Positions 34,851 through 46,189 of a stretch of DNA of 64,000 nucleotides are shown piece by piece. Origin of the DNA: Phytohabitans aurantiacus. GTDB taxonomy: Bacteria; Actinomycetota; Actinomycetes; Mycobacteriales; Micromonosporaceae. Made by a program: the position numbers and the translations under genes. The notes beneath the pieces were generated by a model. The model saw only the letters and a list, made by a program, of their open reading frames with translations, was not told the origin of the DNA and did not search any database. Each line of letters starts with the position of its first letter. Position 1 is the first letter of the stretch. Location of the stretch: positions 54,266-118,265 of the forward strand of contig NZ_BSDI01000026.1 of NCBI RefSeq assembly GCF_027923225.1, read 5' to 3'.

Positions 34851-36095
34851 ATGCCTTTGCCCATTTTCTCGCTCATGCTCATGGTCTTCGGCCTCACGAC
34901 CGGTGAGTTCGTCATCGCGGGCATCCTGCCTGACGTCGCCGCGGACCTGTCTGTCTCGGTCGCGGCGACCGGCCTGCTCGTGACCGCCTACGCGGTCGGC
35001 ATGATCGTCGGCGGTCCCTCGATCACCGTCCTGACCGCACGCGTAGCGCGGAAGCCGCTGATCGTCGCCCTCATCGCGGTATCCGTCATCGGCAACCTCG
35101 GTTCGGCGATCGCGCCGAACTACCCTGTCCTGCTGGCTTCGAGGTTCGCCGCCGGCTCCGTCGTGGCCACCTTCTTCGCCGTGGCGATCGCGACCGCGAT
35201 CTCGATGTCTCCGCCCGACAAGCACGCCTCCACGGTGGCCAAGGTGGCGCTGGGCATGAACCTCGGCATCGTCCTCGGCACACCGATCGGCACCGTCATC
35301 GGCCACAACGTGGGCTGGCGGGCGACGTTCCTGACGGTCGCGGCGGTCAGTGTCGCGGCGCTGCTGCTGGTGCTGCGCTTCGTACCCGACCAACCCGCCG
35401 CCACCTCGGGGCCGGTACTGAGCGAACTACGGGTGTTCGGCGATCGCCGGGTCCAGTGGGCGCTCGCCCTCACCGCACTGGGCAACCTCGGCGTCATCAC
35501 CGTCTTCACATACATCGCGCCGCTGCTGACCGGCGTCAGCGGATTCACCGCCGACGCCGTCGCGGTGCTGCTGCTCGTGTACGGGGTCGGCGCGGTCGCC
35601 GGTAACTTCCTCGGCGGTTGGCTGGCCGACAAGGCGCTGATGCCGTCGCTGATCGGCTTGCTCGCCGCCCTCGCCGGTGTCCTGGCCCTGTTCTGGCTCG
35701 TCGGCGACAGCAAGGCGACCGCGACGATCATGGTCTTCGCCACCGGCGTACTGGCCTTCGCCATCATCCCGGGCATGCAGGCACGCGTCCTCACGACCGC
35801 CCGTTCGGCGCCGACCTTGGCGATCGCCGTCAACGCCTCCGGATTCCAGCTCGCCGCGGCTTTCGCCGGCTGGCTGGGCGGCCGAGTCATCGACAGCGGC
35901 CTCGGCATGCGCTCGCTCTACCTCGTCGGTGCCGCGCTGACGGTTACCGGTGTGGCCGTCGCGGTCCACATCCTGCGCCGGGACCGAGCGGCGCTCCGGT
36001 ACGGCGAAGGCACCGCGCGGGATCGCACGGTGCCTTCGCGGTTCGCCAGTAGGCGGATCAGACCAGTTCGAAGCGGTCGAGGTTGGCGACCTTGA
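34851..36095 (+). CDS. MFS exporter (DHA1/AraJ-like, 12 TM)
   Basis: A 414-residue membrane transporter with 12 hydrophobic segments. Typical DHA1 features are TTGEFVIAGILPDVAADL in TM1, the TAYAVGMIVGGPSITVLTARV segment and the GTPIGTVIGHNVGWRATF motif C region, like chloramphenicol-type exporters. The ATG at 34851 starts a normal first helix. The last 25 residues (ARDRTVPSRF and onward) are Arg-rich and run 38 bases into the convergent katG gene, so the true C-terminus may be a relic of frame read-through. Regulated by the divergent MarR gene (inference). Confidence 0.85.
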   Translation: MPLPIFSLMLMVFGLTTGEFVIAGILPDVAADLSVSVAATGLLVTAYAVGMIVGGPSITVLTARVARKPLIVALIAVSVIGNLGSAIAPNYPVLLASRFAAGSVVATFFAVAIATAISMSPPDKHASTVAKVALGMNLGIVLGTPIGTVIGHNVGWRATFLTVAAVSVAALLLVLRFVPDQPAATSGPVLSELRVFGDRRVQWALALTALGNLGVITVFTYIAPLLTGVSGFTADAVAVLLLVYGVGAVAGNFLGGWLADKALMPSLIGLLAALAGVLALFWLVGDSKATATIMVFATGVLAFAIIPGMQARVLTTARSAPTLAIAVNASGFQLAAAFAGWLGGRVIDSGLGMRSLYLVGAALTVTGVAVAVHILRRDRAALRYGEGTARDRTVPSRFASRRIRPVRSGRGWRP

Positions 36096-38244
36096 CCCAC
36101 GCGGCGACGAAGTCACGCACGAACTTCTCCTTCGCGTCGTCGCTCGCGTAGACCTCCGCAAGCGCCCGCAGGACCGAGTTCGAGCCGAAGACCAGGTCGA
36201 CGCGGGTGGCGGTCCACTTCACCTCGCCCGTGGCGGTGTCGCGGCCCTCGAACGTCTCCTCCTCGTCCGAGGTCGCTTCCCACGTGGTACCGAAGTCGAG
36301 CAGGTTGACGAAGAAGTCGTTGCTCAACGTCTCCAGCCGCTCGGTGAACACGCCGTGCTTGGACTGCTGGGTGTTGGCGTTCAGCACCCGCAGGCCACCG
36401 ACCAGCACGGTCATCTCCGGGGCGCTCAGCGTCAACAGCTGGGCCCGGTTGACCAGCAGCTGCTCGGTCGGGCGTACCTGGCCCTTGCCGAGGTAGTTGC
36501 GGAAACCGTCGGCGGTGGGCTCCAGTACCGCGAACGACTCCACGTCGGTCTGCTCCTGCGTGGCGTCGGTGCGCCCCGGCGTGAACGGAACCTCGACGTC
36601 GACCCCGGCGTTCTTGGCGGCCCGCTCCACGGCGGCGGCACCGCCGAGCACGATCAGGTCGGCGAGCGAGACCTGCTTGGCGCCAGCGGTCGCGTTGAAC
36701 CGCTGCTGGATCGTCTCCAGGGTCCGCAGGACCTTCGCCAGCTGGGCCGGGTCGTTGACCTCCCACTCGTTCTGCGGCGCGAGGCGGACGCGGGCGCCGT
36801 TGGCCCCACCGCGCTTGTCGGTGCCGCGGAACGTCGACGCCGACGCCCACGCGGTGGCGACCAGCTCGGCGATGGACAGGCCCGAGCCGAGGATCGTCTC
36901 CTTGAGAGCGGCGATGTCATCCGCGCCGACCAGCTCGTGCGTCACCGGCGGGACCGGGTCCTGCCAGATCTGCGGCTCAGCGGGGACCTCGGGGCCCAGG
37001 TACCGGGCGATCGGGCCCATGTCGCGGTGGGTGAGCTTGAACCACGCCTTGGCGAAGGCGTCGGCGAACTCCTGCGGGTTCTCGTAGAAGCGGCGCGCGA
37101 TCGGCTCGTAGATCGGGTCCACGCGCAGGGCGAGGTCGGTCGTGAGCATCATCGGCGCGTGGCGCTTCGACGCGTCGTGTGCGTCCGGTACCAGATCGCC
37201 CGCGGCCGGATCGGTCGGCTTCCACTGCTTCGCGCCGGCGGGGCTCTCGGTCTGCTCCCACTCGAAGCTGAACAGCGTCTCGAAGAAGCTGTTGTCCCAC
37301 GCGGTCGGCGTGGGCGTCCACGCGCCTTCGAGTCCGCTGGTGATGGTGTCGCCACCCTTGCCGGTGCCGTGGGCGTTCTTCCAGCCCAGGCCCATCTCCT
37401 GGATCGGAGCGGCCTCCGGCTCCGGACCGACGTTCCGGTCGGGGTTGGCGGCGCCGTGCGCCTTGCCGAACGTGTGACCGCCGGCGATGAGCGCCACGGT
37501 CTCCTCGTCGTTCATCGCCATCCGGCCGAACGTCTCCCGGATGTCGCGGGCGGCCGCGAGCGCGTTCGGGTTGCCGTTGGGGCCCTCGGGGTTGACGTAG
37601 ATCAGGCCCATCTGCACCGCGCCGTACGGCTTGGCGAGCTCGCGGTCGCCGCTGTAGCGCTTGTCGCCGAGCCAGGTGTCCTCGGTACCCCAGTTGACCT
37701 CCTCCGGCTCCCAGACGTCGGCGCGGCCGCCGGCGAAGCCGAAGGTCTTGAAGCCCATCGACTCCAGCGCGACGTTGCCCGCGAGGATCATCAGGTCGGC
37801 CCACGAGATCTTCTTGCCGTACTTCTTCTTGACCGGCCACAGCAGGCGCCGCGCCTTGTCGAGGCTCGCGTTGTCCGGCCAGCTGTTCAGCGGCGCGAAG
37901 CGCTGGTCGCCGGAGCCGCCACCGCCACGGCCGTCGCTCGTGCGGTACGTGCCGGCGCTGTGCCACGCCATCCGGATGAACAGCGGCCCGTAGTGGCCGT
38001 AGTCGGCCGGCCACCAGTCCTGCGAGGTGGTCATGACCTCGTGGATGTCCGCCTTCACCGCGGCGAGGTCAAGGGTCTTGAACTCGGCGGCGTAGTCGAA
38101 GTCGCCCATCGGGTCACCGGCGGGCGGGTTCTGGTGCAGGACGCTCACGTCCAGCTGGTTGGGCCACCAGTCACGGTTGGACCTCGCCTTCGGCGGGCGC
38201 ACGGGGGCCTCGCCCGAGATGAGGCCATTGTTCTCACTTGCCAC
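36058..38244 (-). CDS. katG: catalase-peroxidase KatG
   Basis: A 728-residue bifunctional heme enzyme that destroys hydrogen peroxide. The N-terminal domain has distal R91, W94 and H95 (RMAWHSAG), the Tyr216 (MGLIYVNPEG) and Met242 (RMAMNDEE) that form the Met-Tyr-Trp adduct with W94, and proximal H257 (AGGHTFGKAHG). The C-terminal half is the usual non-heme duplicate. All residues required for catalase function are present. The GTG at 38244 has AAGGAGA upstream. It lies 22 bases downstream of furA, as in mycobacteria, so FurA should control it. Confidence 0.97.
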   Translation of the reverse strand: MASENNGLISGEAPVRPPKARSNRDWWPNQLDVSVLHQNPPAGDPMGDFDYAAEFKTLDLAAVKADIHEVMTTSQDWWPADYGHYGPLFIRMAWHSAGTYRTSDGRGGGGSGDQRFAPLNSWPDNASLDKARRLLWPVKKKYGKKISWADLMILAGNVALESMGFKTFGFAGGRADVWEPEEVNWGTEDTWLGDKRYSGDRELAKPYGAVQMGLIYVNPEGPNGNPNALAAARDIRETFGRMAMNDEETVALIAGGHTFGKAHGAANPDRNVGPEPEAAPIQEMGLGWKNAHGTGKGGDTITSGLEGAWTPTPTAWDNSFFETLFSFEWEQTESPAGAKQWKPTDPAAGDLVPDAHDASKRHAPMMLTTDLALRVDPIYEPIARRFYENPQEFADAFAKAWFKLTHRDMGPIARYLGPEVPAEPQIWQDPVPPVTHELVGADDIAALKETILGSGLSIAELVATAWASASTFRGTDKRGGANGARVRLAPQNEWEVNDPAQLAKVLRTLETIQQRFNATAGAKQVSLADLIVLGGAAAVERAAKNAGVDVEVPFTPGRTDATQEQTDVESFAVLEPTADGFRNYLGKGQVRPTEQLLVNRAQLLTLSAPEMTVLVGGLRVLNANTQQSKHGVFTERLETLSNDFFVNLLDFGTTWEATSDEEETFEGRDTATGEVKWTATRVDLVFGSNSVLRALAEVYASDDAKEKFVRDFVAAWVKVANLDRFELV

Positions 38245-38266
38245 GTTGCTCTCCTTAGGCGGTAAA

Positions 38267-38698
38267 TCAGATGCTTGCTGAGCTGGTACAAGCCGGGCAC
38301 CGGCCCCAGTACACAACCTCGGCCTCGTCGATCACGTAACCGCGATCGTCGGACGGGGTCAGGCAGGGCGGCTCACCGACGGCGCAGTCGACATCGGCGA
38401 TCGCCCCGCAGGACCGGCACACGACGTGATGATGGTTGTCACCGACCCGCGACTCGTAGCGGGCCACGGAACCGGCCGGCTGGATGCGCCGCACCAGACC
38501 CGCGGCGGTCAACGCCCGCAGGACGTCATAGATCGCCTGCGTGGACACCTCACCAAGATCCTTACGAACTATGCCGACAATGCTGTCCGTGTCTGCGTGG
38601 GGATGCTCGTGCACCGCTGTCAGCACCGCGACCCTGGGTCGGGTCACGCGCAGAGCAGCCTCCCGCAGCAGGGGCTCAGCATCGAGCGTAGATCGCAC
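38267..38698 (-). CDS. furA: Fur-family regulator FurA/CatR
   Basis: Metal- and peroxide-responsive repressor of the adjacent katG, 143 residues from the GTG at 38698. The DNA-binding domain contains LRVTRPRVAVLTAVHEHPHADTD, and metal motifs include NHHHVVCRSCG and the C-terminal CPAC. The frame is open to a TTG at 38734, but that TTGACT together with CATACT 18 bases later looks like a promoter, and the GTG at 38698 gives a FurA-like length. This implies an almost leaderless transcript. Tandem 23-bp boxes overlap this promoter. Confidence 0.88.
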   Translation of the reverse strand: MRSTLDAEPLLREAALRVTRPRVAVLTAVHEHPHADTDSIVGIVRKDLGEVSTQAIYDVLRALTAAGLVRRIQPAGSVARYESRVGDNHHHVVCRSCGAIADVDCAVGEPPCLTPSDDRGYVIDEAEVVYWGRCPACTSSASI

Positions 38699-38718
38699 CG
38701 GACGAGTATGGATCACTT

Positions 38719-38763
38719 TTCTGGAATCAGTCAAGAAAATCTTCTGGAGTCACTCAAGAAAAT
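38719..38763. promoter_or_regulatory. two tandem FurA-type boxes
   Basis: TTCTGGAATCAGTCAAGAAA (from 38719) and TTCTGGAGTCACTCAAGAAA (from 38742) are direct repeats spaced 23 bp, differing at two positions. They are AT-rich, lie over the furA promoter, and face the first P450 gene on the other side. Confidence 0.65.
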
Positions 38764-38800
38764 TCCCCGCCGATTGCGGAGGCGTGGGAAGCTTGTCGAT

Positions 38801-40129
38801 ATGACGGCGCAATCGACGGCGCGGGCATCCGCTCCCGGTCCGGCCGGGCATCCGTTTCTGGGCATGGCGCCCGCCTTCAAGCGCGACATGCTGGGCACGC
38901 TGATGGCCGGCTTCCGCGACCACGGCGACGTCGTCGCGTACCAGTTCGGGCCGCGCTGGGGGCGGCCACCGCTGAGCGTCGAGGTGATCATGGCCCACCA
39001 CCCCGACGCCGTCCACGAGGTGCTCACCACCGGCCGGACCTTCAGCCGCCGCACGACCGGGTTCCAGGTGCTCACCGAGCTCATCGGCACCGGCCTGCTG
39101 ACCAGCGACGGCGACGTGTGGCTGCGCCAGCGCCGCACGCTGCAGCCGCTGTTCACGCCGCGCCGCGTGGCCGGATACACCGAGCTGATGACCGCCGAGG
39201 CGGCGCGCATCGCGTCCGAGCCCGGCGTCGAGTCGGGCTCCACTGTGGACCTGCACCAGCTCATGCAGCTGTACACGCTGCGGGTGGTCAGCCGGGCGCT
39301 GTTCGGCGACGACGTCGACGAGGCGGTGCCCGAGCTGCAACGGCTCGTGCCGGTGCTGGGCGACCTCGCGCTGGCACGCGCCCTGCAGGTGGTGCGGCCG
39401 TCGCTGCGCTGGCCCACGCCCCGGGCCCGCCGGATCGTGCGAGCGCGCGCGGAGCAGTACGCGATCGTCGACCGGATCATCGCCAAGCACGCCAGCCGCG
39501 GCGCCGGCGAAGACGGCGACAACATGCTCAGCCGGCTGGTCGCCGCCCGCGACCCCGAAACCGGCCAGCCGCTGTCCGCGGCGGAGATCCGCGACCAGGT
39601 GCTGGTGTTCCTGCTCGCGGGTCATGAGACCACCGCGGGGGCGCTGACCTTCACGCTGTACCTGCTCGGCAGGGACCCGGCGGCGCAGGAGCGCGTCGCG
39701 GCGGGCGACCCGGGCCTGATCCGCGCGGCCCTGATGGAGGGCATGCGGCTGTACCCGCCGGCGTACAGCACCGAGCGCCTCGCCGACGTCGACACCACGC
39801 TCTCCGGCTACCACGTGCCGGCCGGCACCAGGGTGATGCTCTCCTCGTACGTCACGCACCGGCACCCGGAGTTCTGGCCCGACCCGGATCGCTTCGACCC
39901 CGACCGGTTCACCGGCGGGCACGACCGGCCCCGGTACGCGTACTTCCCGTTCGGCGGCGGGCCGCGCAGCTGCATCGGCGAGCACTTCGCGCTGCTGGAG
40001 GCGGCTGTACTGCTGCGCACGGTGCTCGCCCGGTACCGGATCGAGGCGCTAGACGAACGCCTCCCCCTCACACCGATGATCACCCTCCGCCCCGCCGAAC
40101 CAGTCCGCGCCGTCCTACACCCGCGCTGA
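38801..40129 (+). CDS. cytochrome P450
   Basis: A 442-residue soluble P450. The I-helix oxygen-activation motif is LLAGHETTAG, the K-helix pair is EGMRLYPP, and the heme-ligating Cys is C391 in PFGGGPRSCIGEHFA. The K-helix and PERF-like DRFDPDRF segments resemble CYP102/CYP4-type enzymes more than typical short actinobacterial P450s; substrate unknown. The ATG at 38801 lies 103 bases beyond furA, so the FurA boxes may also influence it. A second P450 gene follows on the same strand. Confidence 0.9.
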   Translation: MTAQSTARASAPGPAGHPFLGMAPAFKRDMLGTLMAGFRDHGDVVAYQFGPRWGRPPLSVEVIMAHHPDAVHEVLTTGRTFSRRTTGFQVLTELIGTGLLTSDGDVWLRQRRTLQPLFTPRRVAGYTELMTAEAARIASEPGVESGSTVDLHQLMQLYTLRVVSRALFGDDVDEAVPELQRLVPVLGDLALARALQVVRPSLRWPTPRARRIVRARAEQYAIVDRIIAKHASRGAGEDGDNMLSRLVAARDPETGQPLSAAEIRDQVLVFLLAGHETTAGALTFTLYLLGRDPAAQERVAAGDPGLIRAALMEGMRLYPPAYSTERLADVDTTLSGYHVPAGTRVMLSSYVTHRHPEFWPDPDRFDPDRFTGGHDRPRYAYFPFGGGPRSCIGEHFALLEAAVLLRTVLARYRIEALDERLPLTPMITLRPAEPVRAVLHPR

Positions 40130-40162
40130 CCCCTGTTGCCGGTTGTTGGCACGATCGTGGGC

Positions 40163-41365
40163 ATGGATCCCGTGTCGGCAGCGAGCCACCTCATGACCGC
40201 GCGGGGCCGCCAGGACCCGTACCCGCTCTACGCGGCCCTGCGCGCACACGGGCCCGTACTGCACCTGGGCAGCCAGCTGATCGTCACCTCGTACGAGCAG
40301 GCCAGCGCGGTGCTGCGAGACCCGCGGATGCTGGTGGCCGACCGCGACATGCTGCGGCGCCAGCTCGGTCCGGCGTACGCGGCCCGGCCGTCGCAGGCGC
40401 TGCTCACCGACTCGGTGCTCAACACCAACCCGCCCGACCACCGGCGGATGCGTCAACTGGTCAGCGGCGCGTTCACGCCCCGGCGGGTGGCCGGGCTGCG
40501 CGCCGCGATCGACGCGCAGGCCGCGCGGCTGGCCGACCGGCTCGACAGCGGCGGGCCGGTCGACCTGATCGAGGAGTTCGCGGTGCCGCTGCCGCTCGCG
40601 GTCATCTGCGAGCTGCTCGGCGTGCCGGAGTCGGACCGCGCCTGGTTCCGGCCGGTGGCGGTCGACTTCGCCGGTGCCGTCGAGTACGCGGCCAGCGCCG
40701 AAACCGCCAAGCGCGCCGACGATGCCGCCGCCCAGCTGCGCGACTACCTGATCGGCCTGGTCGCCGACCGCCGGCGCAGCCCCACCGACGACCTGACCAG
40801 CCAGCTCGCCACCGCGGCGGCGTCGGACAGCGCTGCCCTGTCGGGCACTGAGCTGCTCGGCAACCTGGCGCTGCTACTGCTCGCCGGGCACGAGACGACG
40901 ACCAACCTCATCGGCAACGGCGTGGCCGTACTCTTCGATCATCCCGCCGCGATGGCGCGGCTGCGCGCGGCGCCCGACCTGGCACCGGCCTATGTGGAGG
41001 AGTTCCTGCGCTTCGACGCCCCGGTGCAGGTCACCAGCCGGGTGCCCGCGACGGCCATGACCGTCGGCGACGCCGCGGTCGACGGGAGTGTCGAGGTCAC
41101 GGTGCTGCTCGGCGCGGCCAACCGCGACCCCGAGAGGTTCGCGGCGGCCGACACGTTCGACCCGGCGCGTTCGGACAACGCGCCCCTGTCGTTCGGCGCG
41201 GGCGCGCATTTCTGCCTGGGTGCAGCTCTTGCCCGGCTCGAAGCGCAGATCGCGTTTCCGCTGCTGCTGACCCGCTTCCCCAAGCTCCGCCCGGACGGCG
41301 CCCCGGTGCGCCGCGACCGCCTCGTGCTCCGCGGCTACGCGCACCTTCCGGTGCGTGCCGGCTGA
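40163..41365 (+). CDS. cytochrome P450 (bacterial class I type)
   Basis: A 400-residue P450 of the usual actinobacterial secondary-metabolite type. Motifs are NTNPPDHRRMRQLVSGAFTPR (C-helix), LLLLAGHETTTNL (I-helix), EEFLRFDAPVQ (K-helix) and heme Cys C351 in SFGAGAHFCLGAALARLE. It needs external ferredoxin and reductase, not encoded nearby. It begins 33 bases after the first P450. Different subfamily signatures mean it is not a recent duplicate of it. The stop codon almost meets that of the convergent mhuD-like gene. Confidence 0.9.
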   Translation: MDPVSAASHLMTARGRQDPYPLYAALRAHGPVLHLGSQLIVTSYEQASAVLRDPRMLVADRDMLRRQLGPAYAARPSQALLTDSVLNTNPPDHRRMRQLVSGAFTPRRVAGLRAAIDAQAARLADRLDSGGPVDLIEEFAVPLPLAVICELLGVPESDRAWFRPVAVDFAGAVEYAASAETAKRADDAAAQLRDYLIGLVADRRRSPTDDLTSQLATAAASDSAALSGTELLGNLALLLLAGHETTTNLIGNGVAVLFDHPAAMARLRAAPDLAPAYVEEFLRFDAPVQVTSRVPATAMTVGDAAVDGSVEVTVLLGAANRDPERFAAADTFDPARSDNAPLSFGAGAHFCLGAALARLEAQIAFPLLLTRFPKLRPDGAPVRRDRLVLRGYAHLPVRAG

Positions 41366-41366
41366 G

Positions 41367-41663
41367 TCAGGCGTTCTGGACGACCTCGAACTCCAGCAAG
41401 GAAGCGCCGGAGGCGACCGGCTTGGCGCGGGCGCCCGCGTGCGCCTCCTTGGCCGGGCCGTTGGTCCACGCCTGGAACGCCTCCTCGCTCTCCCACTTCG
41501 TGTAGACGAAGTAGCGGCTCTCCCCCGCGACCGGGCGCAGCAGCTCGAAGCTCAGGAAGCCGGGCTGGTTCTCCACTGCGTGCAGCCGCGCGGCGAACCG
41601 CTTCTCCAGCTCCGGGCCGGCGCCCTCGGGGACCTCGATCGCGTTGATCTTCACAACCGCCAT
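41367..41663 (-). CDS. MhuD-like heme-degrading monooxygenase
   Basis: A 98-residue protein of the antibiotic-biosynthesis-monooxygenase fold that resembles mycobacterial MhuD throughout (start VVKINAIEVPEGAGPELEKR, middle AVENQPGF, end GASLLEFEVV). The MhuD active-site residues N7, W66 and H75 are all present at the same positions. MhuD cleaves heme to mycobilins and free iron without losing carbon monoxide. The gene sits 4 bases after the UvrA-like gene and is probably co-transcribed with it. Identification is from memory of the MhuD sequence and should be robust at family level. Confidence 0.85.
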   Translation of the reverse strand: MAVVKINAIEVPEGAGPELEKRFAARLHAVENQPGFLSFELLRPVAGESRYFVYTKWESEEAFQAWTNGPAKEAHAGARAKPVASGASLLEFEVVQNA

Positions 41664-41667
41664 GGCT

Positions 41668-44040
<2,373 letters not shown>

Positions 44041-44187
44041 TCCATCTATCCGTACGGGTTCAGCGCATCACGCTAACCGCGGCGCGGTGACCAGCGCTTC
44101 TCGATTCCTGATCGGTCTGGGCACCTGTTTCGCCACCCCCGCGATGCTGCCACACGTCTCGATCTACCGGGCCCGGCCCGGTCGCTG

Positions 44188-45318
44188 TCACCGGCGCGCG
44201 GTCGCCAGGTACGCCGATGTTTGCAGGGCGGCTGCCGCGACGCCGGCGGTGACCGCGTTGCGCGGCACCGGACTGGCCTCGATCCGCACGCTGGACGGCC
44301 AGCGCCGGCGCGCGAGTTCCTCGCGGGCGGCCGGCAGCAGCCAGCGGCCCAGCCCGCCGACGACCCAGCCGTTGAGCGCGACCGCGTCCGGGTCGATGAC
44401 GCTCACCAGCCTCGCGATCCCGATGCCCAGGTGACGGCCGGTGGCGTCGATCACCGCGGCCGCCGCGGGATCGCCGTCTCGAATGGCGCGGCCGAGTTCC
44501 CGGACCGTCGCCTCCGGAGTGTCGCGGGCGAGCCGGCTACCGGGGGCCAGTTCGCGGACGGTCTGGAGGATTCCGGGCGCGCCGAGGTACGACTCCACGC
44601 AACCGCGCCGGCCGCACGAGCAGGGCCGGCCGTCGAGTACCACGGTGGTGTGACCCCAGCCGCCGGTCGTGGCCAGCGGCGCGCCACCGACCAGCACGGT
44701 GGCGCCGGCGCTGTCGGCCAGCGTGACACTGACCAGGTTGGCGGCGTGGCGGCTGGGTCCGAGCCACAGCTCACCCACCGCCGCGGCGGTCGCGGGCTCG
44801 GCCACGTGCACGGGTGCCGGCAGGACCGCCGGGTCCAGCCAGGCGCGGTGCGGCCCAGCGGGTGCGGCGATGCCCACGCCGGCGAGCCGGCCGGCGTCGA
44901 TCCCCGCCTGAGCGAGCGCGGCGGACACCACCCGCGCGAGGTCGCGCCGGCTTGTCGCGGGAACGATCCGCTGGGTACGCGGCTCCAGCGCCAGGTCGTA
45001 CACGTCGATGTGGATGCTGCTCGCGCGGACCTCGACCCCGACGAGCGCGCCGCGGCGGGCGTCGACGGTGATGCGGCCGCGCGGGCGCCCGCCATCCGAC
45101 TCCTCGTACGAGGTCTCCCGCACCACCCCGGCTCGTATCAGCTCCGCGACGATGTTGGACGCGGTGGCCACGCTGACGTCCGCGCGGGCCGCGAGGTCGC
45201 GCCGCGTGGCCGCCCCGGCCGCGTAGATCTCACGCAGGACGGCCAGGCGGTGGGCCTTCCGGATGTTCCGCATGCCGCCGGCGGCGCCCGCGGCACGGGG
45301 GCGGAGCTGATGCGCCAT
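44188..45318 (-). CDS. ROK-family transcriptional regulator
   Basis: A 376-residue repressor with an N-terminal MarR-like winged helix (about 25-75: AAGAATRRDLAARADVSVATASNIV) and a sugar-kinase-like ROK domain. The ROK zinc motif is CSCGRRGCVESYLG near residue 235. Such proteins (XylR/NagC type) bind sugars and repress uptake genes. A perfect 34-bp palindrome starts 6 bases upstream of its start codon and is the likely operator, giving autoregulation. No obvious sugar operon adjoins it on this side. Confidence 0.88.
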   Translation of the reverse strand: MAHQLRPRAAGAAGGMRNIRKAHRLAVLREIYAAGAATRRDLAARADVSVATASNIVAELIRAGVVRETSYEESDGGRPRGRITVDARRGALVGVEVRASSIHIDVYDLALEPRTQRIVPATSRRDLARVVSAALAQAGIDAGRLAGVGIAAPAGPHRAWLDPAVLPAPVHVAEPATAAAVGELWLGPSRHAANLVSVTLADSAGATVLVGGAPLATTGGWGHTTVVLDGRPCSCGRRGCVESYLGAPGILQTVRELAPGSRLARDTPEATVRELGRAIRDGDPAAAAVIDATGRHLGIGIARLVSVIDPDAVALNGWVVGGLGRWLLPAAREELARRRWPSSVRIEASPVPRNAVTAGVAAAALQTSAYLATARR

Positions 45319-45324
45319 TGCAAG

Positions 45325-45358
45325 CCTCCGTTACCGTTAACGTGAACGGTAACGGAGG
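45325..45358. promoter_or_regulatory. perfect 34-bp palindrome, ROK operator candidate
   Basis: CCTCCGTTACCGTT, 6-base centre (AACGTG), then the exact reverse complement AACGGTAACGGAGG. It lies between the end of the AraC gene and the start of the ROK gene. It may also end AraC transcripts as a hairpin, though no T-tract is present. Confidence 0.7.
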
Positions 45359-45371
45359 ATCTCCTCACGCG

Positions 45372-46124
45372 CTACTCCTGCCTGACGGCGCTGGGCGGGC
45401 GTCCCGTGTGCCGCCTGTACTGCCGGCTGAAATACGCGACGTCGATGTACCCGAGGGTCGCGGCGATCTGCGTGACCGTCATGTTCGTCTCGGTCAGCAG
45501 TTCGTGAGCGCGGGCGAGCCGGACGTTGATCAGATATCGGGCCGGGGTCAACCCGGTGTAGGCGATGAACCGGCGGGTGAACTGCGCGCGGGACAGCGCC
45601 GCCAGCCGGGCGAGCTCCGTCACCGTCCAGCGCCGGCTCGGGTCCTGCCGCATCGCCTCGGTGATCCGGTCCAGCTCGGCGTCGACCGGGCCGAGCGGTT
45701 CGTCGGTGGCCTCCTCGTGCAGCAGGCACAGCAGCTGTTCCAGGCAGAGCTGGCTGTGCCGGGCGCCCAGCGGCCCGCCGCGGCGGAAGCTGCGGTCGCA
45801 CCGGCGCGCCAGCGCACCGAGCAGCGTCATGTCCTGCACCCGTACCGGCCCAGGGGGCGGCAGCTCACCAGCCTCGATGTCGAAGTGCATGCCGAACACC
45901 AGCAGCCGCCGGTGCGGGTCGTGCCTGGCGATCGGGGCGTCTCCGGGGCGGAACACCGCGCAGCTGCCCGGCCCGAGCTGCTCCTGGCGGCCGTCCAGCG
46001 TCAGCTCGCCGACGCCGTCCATGACGCACCACAGCAGATGGTCGTGCAACGGGCGGGAGTGCCAGAACCAGCCGGGCTCGCACCGCCAGTACGTGGGCGG
46101 CGAGTTGAAGCTCAGCTGCGTCAA
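45372..46124 (-). CDS. AraC-family transcriptional regulator
   Basis: A 250-residue regulator with an N-terminal cupin-like sensor (about 10-110: WFWHSRPLHDHLLWCVMDG, LGPGSCAVFRPGDAP) and two C-terminal helix-turn-helix motifs (WTVTELARLAALSRAQFTRRFIAYTG and MTVTQIAATLGYIDVAYFSRQYRRHTG, in segments). TTG start at 46124 with AAGGAG at good spacing. It is divergent from the PhyH dioxygenase gene, which it probably activates; such pairs often respond to sugars. Confidence 0.88.
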   Translation of the reverse strand: MTQLSFNSPPTYWRCEPGWFWHSRPLHDHLLWCVMDGVGELTLDGRQEQLGPGSCAVFRPGDAPIARHDPHRRLLVFGMHFDIEAGELPPPGPVRVQDMTLLGALARRCDRSFRRGGPLGARHSQLCLEQLLCLLHEEATDEPLGPVDAELDRITEAMRQDPSRRWTVTELARLAALSRAQFTRRFIAYTGLTPARYLINVRLARAHELLTETNMTVTQIAATLGYIDVAYFSRQYRRHTGRPPSAVRQE

Positions 46125-46189
46125 AAGTGCAACTCCTTGCGTGTCGAAGCACCAGCCATCAAGGCCCTGCAGCTCCGATGCTTTCGTTC

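Noticed and set aside
35950..38265. A 771-codon forward frame antisense to katG
   Set aside because: It is the complement of katG, whose catalytic residues are all intact.
38801..41365. The two P450s as part of a secondary metabolite cluster
   Set aside because: No polyketide, peptide synthetase, terpene or other core biosynthetic gene lies nearby; two P450s, a methyltransferase and exporters are not enough.
45325..45358. The 34-bp palindrome as only a terminator of the AraC gene
   Set aside because: It has no T-tract and sits 6 bases from the ROK start with an operator-like AT-containing core, so a regulatory site is the better reading, though a double role is not excluded.
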